This document shows, in pieces, positions 48,327 through 55,909 of a stretch of DNA of 64,000 nt; position 1 is the stretch's first letter, and each line of letters opens with the position of its first letter. The stretch comes from Parapontixanthobacter sp963736595 (GTDB lineage Bacteria; Pseudomonadota; Alphaproteobacteria; Sphingomonadales; Sphingomonadaceae), in assembly GCA_963736595.1 (NCBI GenBank), contig CAVTPG010000009.1:103836-167835 (forward strand), read 5' to 3'. A model generated the notes under the pieces. That model was not told the DNA's origin and ran no database searches. It was given only the letters and a program-made list of their open reading frames with translations. The translations under genes were made by a program, and so were the position numbers.

Positions 48327-48681
48327 AAGGATCGGTCTTAGCACATACTCTGGCAAGCGGGATGGGGACAAGATTGTTTCGCACCTGCAAGATGCGCGGC
48401 TGACTTGACGGTGATGAATAGGCCGAGCGGGCTGAAGCTTGGCTTAATCGCTGTCTTAATAGATTACGCCGCAATGCACAATAAGTGCTGCATTAGAGTA
48501 TGTTGTGTTTGCAATCTACCTCGCAAAACTGCGCAAATTTGCAGCTGTGGATATAAATCTTGTGCAATGCAGCAGATATGGATAACATTGTTTCCAATTC
48601 ACCTGGTTAAGCCGTTCAAAAATAAGGCACCGGGTTTTGCAGGAGGGACGTAGCACTCATCACTCCGAGGGAATTGAACCT
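48327..48681. other. AT-rich intergenic region with short dyads, no recognised gene
   Basis: About 355 bp between the divergent phosphatase and TIGR02001 genes. It is more AT-rich than its surroundings. Near 48472-48495 it contains a compact dyad: AATGCA and TGCATT enclose GCAC-AATAA-GTGC. A second TGCAATGCAGCA cluster follows near 48560. These could be operator sites, but I cannot match them to a known regulator. An 82-codon plus-strand frame here is Cys-rich and unlike coding sequence of the region, so I do not call it. Confidence 0.5.
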
Positions 48682-49560
48682 ATGCTTACGTCCTATCGCG
48701 GTTCCGCCGCAAACGATGCCGCCCAAGTCACTAGCGCAACTAGCGTCACTAGCGTCACTAGCGTCACTAGCGCCACTAGCGCCGCTATGCGCGTTACCAC
48801 AGCAGCGCGTACCACCTTCGCGCTTGCGCTTGCTGCGCTTTGCGCATCGGCAGTATCCGCGCAAACCGTTTTGCCAGCCGCAGAGCCTGAAATTGTCGAG
48901 GAGAGCGATGCGCCATTTACACTCTCGGCCAATGTCGCGCTGACCAGTGAATACCGGTTTCGCGGAGTCGATCTGTCGGGTGGTAACATGGCAATTCAGG
49001 GCGGATTCGACCTTGCCACCAGCGCGGGGTTTTACGTCGGCACATGGGCGTCTTCGCTCGATGAAGACACGGTTGGCTATGGCAGCACCGAAGTCGATGT
49101 CTATGGCGGGTGGAGCGGCAATTTAAGCGATGCCGTGTCGGTGAATGTCGGCGTGATCGGCTATCTTTATCCCGATGCCGGACCGGGCGAGTTCGACTAT
49201 CTTGAGCTGTACGGTTCGGGCAGCTTCAACATCGGACCGGCCAGCGCGACTCTTGGCATGGCATATGCGCCAAAGCAGGATTCGCTGGGCAATAGCGACA
49301 ATCTCTATCTCTACACCGATCTTGGCACGGCCATTCCCGGTACGCCGGTGACCGTCACCGGACATCTTGGCTATACGGACGGGTTTTTGACCTTCACCGA
49401 TAACGGAGAGGCGTTCGACTGGTCAGTGAGCGCCGAGACAGCGTTATACGGACCGCTTTCGGCCAGCATCGCTTATGTCGGGGCGGAAGGCGATATTCCG
49501 GTCGGAGCGTATGATTTCACCGATGACGCGGTGGTCGTGACATTATCAGCCAGCTTCTAA
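48682..49560 (+). CDS. TIGR02001 (TorF-like) exported beta-barrel porin-like protein
   Basis: The conserved core starts FTLSANVALTSEYRFRGVDLSG, the signature of TIGR02001, and runs as alternating beta strands to a C-terminal Phe (VTLSASF), as in outer-membrane barrels. The predicted signal peptide (RTTFALALAALCASAVSAQ) begins after Met at 48787. From ATG 48682 the protein has 292 residues, but its first 35 include six VTS/ATS repeats that would precede the signal peptide. ATG 48787 (257 residues) is probably the functional start. Family members are proposed outer-membrane channels of unknown substrate. Confidence 0.82.
   Translation: MLTSYRGSAANDAAQVTSATSVTSVTSVTSATSAAMRVTTAARTTFALALAALCASAVSAQTVLPAAEPEIVEESDAPFTLSANVALTSEYRFRGVDLSGGNMAIQGGFDLATSAGFYVGTWASSLDEDTVGYGSTEVDVYGGWSGNLSDAVSVNVGVIGYLYPDAGPGEFDYLELYGSGSFNIGPASATLGMAYAPKQDSLGNSDNLYLYTDLGTAIPGTPVTVTGHLGYTDGFLTFTDNGEAFDWSVSAETALYGPLSASIAYVGAEGDIPVGAYDFTDDAVVVTLSASF
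48727..48780 (+). repeat. Six tandem 9-bp units (GTCACTAGC consensus)
   Basis: Units read GTC/GCA/GCC followed by ACTAGC, six in a row, encoding VTS or ATS if translated from ATG 48682. Each unit contains CTAG, a tetranucleotide normally rare in proteobacterial DNA, so six within 54 bp is striking. Because the unit is nine bases, copy-number changes keep the frame. Confidence 0.95.
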
Positions 49561-49573
49561 GCAATTGCGCATT

Positions 49574-49600
49574 GGGCGGCGGCTTACTAAACCGCCGTCC
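49574..49600 (+). promoter_or_regulatory. Strong hairpin abutting the glyoxalase start codon
   Basis: GGGCGGCGG pairs with CCGCCGTCC (nine pairs, one G-U) around loop CTTACTAAA. The 3' arm ends directly before the ATG of the glyoxalase gene, where a ribosome-binding site would be expected, and no Shine-Dalgarno sequence is visible. It has no T-run, so it is not a standard terminator. Function inferred only. Confidence 0.6.
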
Positions 49601-50038
49601 ATGACCAAATATCTGCATACCATGATCCGCGTGTCCGACCCGGATGCCACCGTGCGCTTCTTCAAGCTGATCGGGCTGGAGGAAGTGCGCCGCTTCGACA
49701 GCGAGCAGGGACGTTTTACGCTGATCTTTCTGGCCGCACCGGGACAAGCCGAAGTGGCCGAGGTGGAATTGACCTATAATTGGCCACCTGAAGACGGCTC
49801 CGCGCCCGAAACCTATGACGGGGGCCGCAATTTCGGGCATCTCGCTTACCGCGTGGACGATATTTACGAGACGTGCGAGCGGTTGATGGCGGCGGGTGTG
49901 ACGATCAACCGGCCTCCGCGCGACGGGCATATGGCGTTTGTGCGCTCGCCCGACGGGATTTCGGTGGAGTTATTGCAGGACGGCTATCTCGACGCGAAAG
50001 AGCCATGGGCCAGTATGGAAAACACCGGAAGCTGGTAA
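49601..50038 (+). CDS. gloA: Glyoxalase I (lactoylglutathione lyase) family protein
   Basis: 145 residues of the VOC fold. Motifs match GloA: KYLHTMIRVSDPDATVRFFK, a metal-ligand Glu in EVELTYNW, the metal His in FGHLAYRVDDI, and the catalytic-side Glu in GISVELLQ. It detoxifies methylglyoxal with glutathione. The start is set by conservation at MTKYLHTMIRV. Confidence 0.92.
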   Translation: MTKYLHTMIRVSDPDATVRFFKLIGLEEVRRFDSEQGRFTLIFLAAPGQAEVAEVELTYNWPPEDGSAPETYDGGRNFGHLAYRVDDIYETCERLMAAGVTINRPPRDGHMAFVRSPDGISVELLQDGYLDAKEPWASMENTGSW

Positions 50039-50105
50039 GCGTCGCGCTTGGTCGCGCATTAACGCGACCAGATCACGCGCGCCCGCTAGCGATAACGCGC
50101 GTTCG

Positions 50106-51338
50106 CTACGAATCCGTGCCGGACACCGATTTCGGATGCACCGCCGTCAGTCTTAGCACGACATAGCCCATCACTGCCGAGATCGCCGATCCCATCAGCG
50201 TGCCGATCTTGGCTTCGTCGATCAGGAACTGGCTTCGTTCCGCCGTCAGCGTCGCCCCTTCCGGAAAGGCCAGCCCGCCGATGAACAGCGACATGGTAAA
50301 GCCGACCCCGCACAGGATCGTGATGCCCCACACTTCAGCCCAGCTGGCATTGGCCGGTCGCTGCGCAAACCCGATCTTCTCGCAAATCCAGATCGAGGAG
50401 AAAATGCCGACTTGCTTGCCGACGACTAGACCCGCTGCAATCGCGAGTGGCAGGGGATCCAGCAGCGCCTCGACCCCTATTCCTGCAAACGAGACCCCGG
50501 CATTGGCAAAGCCGAAAATCGGCACGACGAGATAGGCGCTCCACGGCGCAAGCCCGTGTTCCAGTCGCTCCAGCATGGAATTGCCGTCCTTGCGGTGCAT
50601 TGGAATGGTCAGCGCCGCCAGCACGCCTGCAATCGTCGCATGGACGCCGGTATTCAGCACGCAATACCACAGCACCAGACTGAGCAGGATATAAGGCCAG
50701 AACCGGCTGACATGCATCTTGTTAAGACCGATCATTAGGCCAAACACGCCAACCGACGCCAGCAGCCAGATCATCTTGATCGTCGGCGTATAGAACAGCG
50801 CAATCACTGTGACCGCGCCCAGATCGTCCACAATCGCAACGGTCAGCAGGAAGATGCGCAGCGAGGACGGCACACGATTGCCGAGCAGCCCGAGAATACC
50901 CATTGCAAAGGCGATGTCGGTCGCTGCCGGAATGGCCCAGCCGTTCATCAATTCGGCATCGCCGCCGATAACGCCGATATAGACCAGCGCCGGGATTGCC
51001 ATACCGGCAGCAGCGGCCACCATCGGCAAGCGGCGTTGCGCCGGATCGGCCAATTGCCCGCAAATCAGTTCGCGCTTCACTTCCAGCCCGACGATAAAGA
51101 AGAAAATCGCCATCAATCCATCATTGATCCACATATGCAGATCGTCGAGTTTGGGGATCGGGGTCCACGCCAACTCGCCGTAGAACAGCGCCTGATATTC
51201 ATCCGCAAAGGCCGAGTTTGCAGCCAGCATGGCGGCTGCTGCGACGATGATCAGCAACACCCCGGCAGCGGCATCGCCTACGAAGAGAGCTTTGACGGGA
51301 GCGACAAGCCTGCGGAGCGGTAATCTTATATCAGCCAT
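50106..51338 (-). CDS. nhaA: Na+/H+ antiporter NhaA
   Basis: 410 residues and about twelve transmembrane helices. The paired ion-binding aspartates lie in LLTVAIVDDLGAV. Other landmarks are IFFFIVGLEVKREL, PAATDIAFAMGILGLLG and the late ILCGVGFTMSLFIGGLAF. It exchanges sodium for protons across the inner membrane. It is divergent from the NfrB-like gene. Confidence 0.96.
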   Translation of the reverse strand: MADIRLPLRRLVAPVKALFVGDAAAGVLLIIVAAAAMLAANSAFADEYQALFYGELAWTPIPKLDDLHMWINDGLMAIFFFIVGLEVKRELICGQLADPAQRRLPMVAAAAGMAIPALVYIGVIGGDAELMNGWAIPAATDIAFAMGILGLLGNRVPSSLRIFLLTVAIVDDLGAVTVIALFYTPTIKMIWLLASVGVFGLMIGLNKMHVSRFWPYILLSLVLWYCVLNTGVHATIAGVLAALTIPMHRKDGNSMLERLEHGLAPWSAYLVVPIFGFANAGVSFAGIGVEALLDPLPLAIAAGLVVGKQVGIFSSIWICEKIGFAQRPANASWAEVWGITILCGVGFTMSLFIGGLAFPEGATLTAERSQFLIDEAKIGTLMGSAISAVMGYVVLRLTAVHPKSVSGTDS

Positions 51339-51442
51339 TATGCTTTACCCCTTTTCTCAAATGAGCCTGCGTTGCAAGTATTCATCGTGCTTTGTCGGCG
51401 GTTTTTTGGGAATTTCAGTCGGTTTGGGGGATTGAAAGCGGT

Positions 51443-52861
51443 ATGACGGGTTGGGATTGGTTCGTGCTGGCAGAGTACGAATTACTATTGTTTGCGGCCA
51501 TATTTTTTCTGATCGGCTCGCTTGACGAGCTGGCGGTGGACATCGCCTATATTTGGTTGCGCCTGACGGGCCGGATCAAAACGCGCCGCCTTGGACCCGA
51601 CGATTCCAGCAAATCGATCGACCGTCCGCTGACGGGTAGGGCCGCTGTGCTTATCCCGACCTGGCAGGAAGCGCAGGTCATCGGCGCGACCCTGCAATAT
51701 GCTTTGAACGCATGGCCGCATAAGAATTTGCGGATTTATATCGGGTGCTATCGCAACGATGCGGCGACGATCGGCATGGTGAAGCCGCTGGCGATGAACA
51801 ATGACCGGGTAAAGCTGGTGGTGGTGCCGCGCGATGGGCCGACCTGCAAAGCCGATTGCCTCAACCACCTGTTCAGTGCGGTCAAGCGCGACGAGGTCGA
51901 GCTGGGCGAGGATTACCGGATGGTGGTCCTGCACGATGCCGAAGATATGGTCGATCCGGCGGCGCTGTCGCTGATGGACGAAGCGATGGAAACGGCGCAA
52001 TTCGTGCAGATACCGGTGCTGGCTTTGCCGCAGCGCGGCTCGCCCTGGATTGCCGGACATTATTCGGACGAATTTGCCGAAGCGCATGGCAAGACGATGC
52101 CGGTGCGCGATGCCTTGCAGGCGGGTGTGCCGGGAGCAGGCGTTGGCTGCGCGATCGCCCGCCCGATGCTCGACCGGCTGGCCGAATTGCATCATGGTGG
52201 CGGGGACGTCGCCGCGCCATTCGCCACGACTTCGCTGACCGAAGATTACGAGCTGGGCCTGCGCATTTCCGCGCTGGGCGGGACCGAACGGTTTTTGCGC
52301 GTGCGCCATAGCAGTGGTGCGCTGGTCGCGACGCGTTCCTATTTTCCCGACAAGTTGGTCAATTCGGTACGGCAGAAGACGCGCTGGACGCATGGGATCG
52401 CGCTGCAAAGCTGGGACCGGCTGGGCTGGCATGGCGGGCCGCTGAAGTTGTGGATGCAACTGCGCGACCGGCGCGGACCGCTGGCGGCCTTATTGCTGGC
52501 TATCGCATACTTGCTGATTACGCTCCACGCGCTGGGGTGGATGGCGGAACAAGCAGGCTTTGCCAAGCAAGCCGCTTTCTCGCCATTCCTTTATAATCTG
52601 CTGTGGTTCAACTTTGCCTTTTTCGTGTGGCGTGCCGCCATGCGCAGCGTTTTTACCGCGCGCGAATTCGGACGCGCCGAGGGGTTTCGCGCGATCCTGC
52701 GCATTCCGGTGTCCAACGTGATCGCGATTATGGCGGGACGCCGCGCAGTCATCGCTTATTGCAAATCGCTGCGCGGAATTGCGCCCGCTTGGGACAAGAC
52801 CGAACACAGCTTGCATCCTGTCATGGCGGACGAGCATTCGCCATTGAGGCGCGGTCCCTGA
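51443..52861 (+). CDS. NfrB-like family 2 glycosyltransferase, membrane bound
   Basis: 472 residues. An N-terminal transmembrane helix (ELLLFAAIFFLIGSLDELAVD) is followed by a GT2 domain. Catalytic features are AVLIPTWQEAQVIG, PTCKADCLN, HDAEDMVDP (DxD equivalent), TSLTEDYELGLR (TED) and QKTRWTHGIA (QxxRW). Two further transmembrane segments follow. The pattern matches the N-terminal half of phage N4 adsorption protein NfrB but lacks the long C-terminal part of the E. coli protein (~745 residues). The QxxRW motif indicates a processive glycosyltransferase. Its partner gene starts 4 bp later. Confidence 0.88.
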   Translation: MTGWDWFVLAEYELLLFAAIFFLIGSLDELAVDIAYIWLRLTGRIKTRRLGPDDSSKSIDRPLTGRAAVLIPTWQEAQVIGATLQYALNAWPHKNLRIYIGCYRNDAATIGMVKPLAMNNDRVKLVVVPRDGPTCKADCLNHLFSAVKRDEVELGEDYRMVVLHDAEDMVDPAALSLMDEAMETAQFVQIPVLALPQRGSPWIAGHYSDEFAEAHGKTMPVRDALQAGVPGAGVGCAIARPMLDRLAELHHGGGDVAAPFATTSLTEDYELGLRISALGGTERFLRVRHSSGALVATRSYFPDKLVNSVRQKTRWTHGIALQSWDRLGWHGGPLKLWMQLRDRRGPLAALLLAIAYLLITLHALGWMAEQAGFAKQAAFSPFLYNLLWFNFAFFVWRAAMRSVFTAREFGRAEGFRAILRIPVSNVIAIMAGRRAVIAYCKSLRGIAPAWDKTEHSLHPVMADEHSPLRRGP

Positions 52862-52865
52862 CGCG

Positions 52866-54030
52866 ATGGGGTCGCTCGCTACTCTCTCGCGAAATCGCAC
52901 ACAGCGCCGCTCCGGCGAACCACTGGTGGCGTTCGGGCTGCTGATCGCGGTGTGGGTGGCGCTGCGGATCGCCTTGTGGGAGCCGCCGGTCATGATCGCG
53001 GTCGAGCCGCAACCGTTTTCCGCCAGCATCTTTGCCAATGTTGTGGATGGCGCGGCTGGTGATGCGGGAGAGGCGGATGACGGAATTGGCGCTGACAAAC
53101 GGGCGGGGCTGTCCGCCGATGTTACGGTGATTCCATCGGGCAGACTGAAGCCGCACACGGCGCCGATGGTGCCATCGCAGATGGAGCTCACGGGTACCGT
53201 CGCAAATGGCGCTTGGCTTACCGCAACCCGCAGCTTTTCAGTCTCAGTCGTCGCAGGACGCTACAAAGCGTTTGCCAACTGTGCAGCCGGAAAAGCGTAT
53301 TGCGGTCGCTGCGCAAAAGACGGATGCGCTAGCGAAACGCGCGCGCTGGTCGGCGGATGGCTGGCTGTTGCTGCGGGAGAGCGAGACTGCGCGCAATGCG
53401 GCAGCTTCAGCAGCGCGCGCGGGTGCAAGTCTGGGCGGTAGTCAAATCGGTGCGGTCCTGCGCTATCGCCTTACAAACAGCGACGATGGCCCGATATTTG
53501 CGCGGCCAGCCCTGTATGCCCGAGCCAGCCAAGCCTTGACCAAAGGTGGCGAAAGCGAGTTGGCACTTGGGATCCAAGCGCAACCCGTTGCCGCGCTACC
53601 CGTCACCGCGCATATCGAAGCGCGCGTTACCAAGCACAGCACTGACACCGAAATACGCCCTGCCGCCTTTGTCACCACCGGCTTTTATGATGTGAACCTG
53701 CCCGCCGGGATCACGGCGCGCGGATATGGGCAAGCGGGCTATGTCGGGGGTGACTTCGCCACGCCCTTTGCCGACGGGCAAGTGGTGGCAGACAAGGCAG
53801 TCGCAACTTTCGATCTTGCCGGACTCGACGACAGCAAAGCGCATATCGGGGCGGGCGTGTGGGCCGGAGCGCAAAAAGGCGTGAGCCGCGTCGATGTCGG
53901 ACCGCAAGCCAGCATCACGGTGAAGATCGGCAAGGTGCCCGCGCGCCTGTCAGCCAGCTACCGCGTGCGCGTGGCTGGAAATGCGGCCCCTGCGAACAGC
54001 GCGGCTGTGACTTTGTCGGCGGGGTTTTAA
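52866..54030 (+). CDS. NfrA C-terminal-domain-like protein (one-base frameshift near 53193)
   Basis: The N-terminal part has a membrane anchor (VAFGLLIAVWVALRIALW) and a low-complexity linker. The C-terminal ~200 residues (IGAVLRYRLTNSDDGPIFAR, GYGQAGYVGGDFATPFADGQ, AHIGAGVWAGAQKGVSRVDV, VGPQAS) resemble the NfrA C-terminal domain. The two parts lie in different frames. Removing one G from GGG at 53192-53194 joins them, giving MELTVPSQMALGLPQ, and ~387 residues in all. The junction carries an imperfect repeat of VPSQM. Pairing with the NfrB-like gene supports the identity. The frameshift is probably a sequence error. Confidence 0.72.
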
Positions 54031-54107
54031 GCGCCCGCCAGCACATAATCGCGGCAGGCTGTGATCGGCGCTTTCCGTTTCTCCGGCGCTCGGTTAGGTG
54101 AAGAGCC

Positions 54108-55028
54108 ATGGATGTTTATCTGCCCATTGCCAATTTATCGGTGAACGGTCTTCTGATCGTCGCGCTGGGCGGATTGACGGGCATTTTGTCCGGATTGTTC
54201 GGCGTTGGTGGCGGGTTTTTAACGACCCCGCTGCTGATCTTTTACGGCATTCCTCCGACCGTGGCTGCGGCCAGTGCTTCCACGCAGGTGACCGGCGCGA
54301 GCGTGTCGGGCGTGATCGCGCAAAACGCGCGCAAAGGCGTGGATTTTCGCATGGGCGGAGTCCTCATTGCAGGCGGCATGGTCGGCGCCGCCATCGGCGC
54401 GCTGCTGTTCCGGTTTTTCCAGTCGATCGGGCAAATCGATGTGGTGATCAACATTCTCTATGTCGTCATGCTGGGGACAATCGGCGCGATGATGGGCCGC
54501 GAGGCATTGCAAACGCTGTTTCGCAAGCAAGGCGATGCGCCCGATGTCCGGCGGCGGCGGCACCACCCGCTGGTCGCGGCTTTGCCGCTGCGCTGGCGGT
54601 TTTATCGCTCCGGCCTGTATATTTCGCCGCTTGCGCCACTGTTCCTTGGCGTCATCGTCGGCATATTGACTATGCTGATGGGCGTTGGCGGCGGCTTTAT
54701 TCTGGTGCCCGCGCTGCTCTATATCCTTGGCATGAGCGCCAATGTCGTGGTCGGCACCTCGCTGTTCAATATCCTGTTCGTGACGGTCGCGACCACCATC
54801 ATGCACTCGCTGACGACCAAGGCGGTGGACATGGTGCTGGTCGCATTGCTGTTGATCGGGTCGGTCACCGGCGCGCAAATCGGCACGAGATTGGCGTTTC
54901 AGGTGAAGCCCGAAATCTTGCGGCTGGTTTTGGCCAGTATCGTTCTGGCCATCGCCTTCATCATGCTCTTCAAGCTGGGTGTGCGGCCCGATGAAATCTA
55001 CACCGTGCAATCGCTGGGCTCGGTCTGA
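54108..55028 (+). CDS. TSUP (TauE/SafE) family anion exporter
   Basis: 306 residues and about eight transmembrane helices in two repeats. The family motif GLTGILSGLFGVGGGFLTTPLL occurs in repeat 1 and GILTMLMGVGGGFILVPALL in repeat 2. TSUP proteins export sulfite, sulfoacetate or related organosulfur anions. The cytoplasmic loop here is basic (DVRRRRHHP). The stop shares a base with the next start (TGATG), so the two proteins are likely made in a fixed ratio. Confidence 0.9.
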   Translation: MDVYLPIANLSVNGLLIVALGGLTGILSGLFGVGGGFLTTPLLIFYGIPPTVAAASASTQVTGASVSGVIAQNARKGVDFRMGGVLIAGGMVGAAIGALLFRFFQSIGQIDVVINILYVVMLGTIGAMMGREALQTLFRKQGDAPDVRRRRHHPLVAALPLRWRFYRSGLYISPLAPLFLGVIVGILTMLMGVGGGFILVPALLYILGMSANVVVGTSLFNILFVTVATTIMHSLTTKAVDMVLVALLLIGSVTGAQIGTRLAFQVKPEILRLVLASIVLAIAFIMLFKLGVRPDEIYTVQSLGSV

Positions 55029-55780
55029 TGCGCTATGCGTTGCTCCTGCTCGCCGCGCTGTTGTTGTCAGGACAGCGCGACCCGATCCTGGTGCCGGAAA
55101 TCTCGCAGCATGACGTGCAGGTGCGCCAAGGCTTTACGGGCACCGAATTGCTGCTGTTTGGCGCGATTCTCGATCCGCGCGGACAGCGTGCGGGGCAGGA
55201 ATACGACATTATCGTGGTTCTAAAAGGGCCATCCGAACCCATCCGCCTGCGCGAAAAAGACCGGGTCGGCGGAATCTGGATGAACACCGAAAGCAGCGAT
55301 TTCCGCTCTGCGCCTGCCTATTTCGCGGTCGCCTCCTCGCAGCCCATCGAAGACATCGTGGATGCCAAAACCGCTGCGATTTACGAATTTGGCACCGACT
55401 ACATTCAGCTGTCCCCCAGCGGCGTAATCGATACCGAGGAACAGCTGCGCTTCAGTCAGGGGCTGGTCGATCTGCGCACCCGGCAGGGGCTGTATAAACA
55501 GGATATGGACGGCGTGACCATCACCGAACAAGTTCTGTATCAAGCGCGCATCTCGCTGCCGTCCAACGTCATCACCGGCACTTATATTGCCGAGACGTTT
55601 GCAGTGAACAAAGGGCGCGTCATCGCCTCGGCAACGTCCGAAGTCGAAGTTCGCAAAGTCGGATTCGAGCGGCTGGTCGAAACCTCCGCGCAGGATTACG
55701 GACTGCTCTATGGTTTGATCGCCGTGCTGCTGTCGGTGACGATGGGCTGGCTCGCCGGACGCTTCTTCGCCTCGCGCTGA
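55028..55780 (+). CDS. TIGR02186/Alph_Pro_TM single-pass membrane protein
   Basis: 250 residues: signal peptide (YALLLLAALLLSGQ), a periplasmic beta-rich domain (ISQHDVQVRQGFTGTELLLF, YDIIVVLKGPSEPIRLREKD), and one C-terminal transmembrane helix (GLLYGLIAVLLSVTMGWLAG). This matches the alphaproteobacterial TIGR02186 family. It is coupled to the TSUP exporter, an arrangement I recall from other alphaproteobacteria, suggesting an accessory subunit. Function not established. Confidence 0.85.
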   Translation: MRYALLLLAALLLSGQRDPILVPEISQHDVQVRQGFTGTELLLFGAILDPRGQRAGQEYDIIVVLKGPSEPIRLREKDRVGGIWMNTESSDFRSAPAYFAVASSQPIEDIVDAKTAAIYEFGTDYIQLSPSGVIDTEEQLRFSQGLVDLRTRQGLYKQDMDGVTITEQVLYQARISLPSNVITGTYIAETFAVNKGRVIASATSEVEVRKVGFERLVETSAQDYGLLYGLIAVLLSVTMGWLAGRFFASR

Positions 55781-55909
55781 TCTGGCAATTCGATCGATTA
55801 CGCAATGCTAAGCAATACGCAGTGACACGCAGCCTATCGTTGACGCGATCTTAACCGTGCTTGGCTACCCCGAACCTAGCAATTTCTATGCAAGGGATAC
55901 GAGGCCGCC

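Noticed and set aside
48405..48653. 82-codon plus-strand frame in the intergenic region before the TIGR02001 gene
   Set aside because: Cys-rich, AT-rich and unlike local coding sequence; no ribosome-binding site, no family.
48727..48780. Possible CRISPR-like repeat array
   Set aside because: Units are only 9 bp and contiguous with no spacers, and no cas genes are present. It is a minisatellite.
51485..52459. 324-codon minus-strand frame opposite the NfrB-like gene
   Set aside because: Arg/His-rich antisense shadow without signature.
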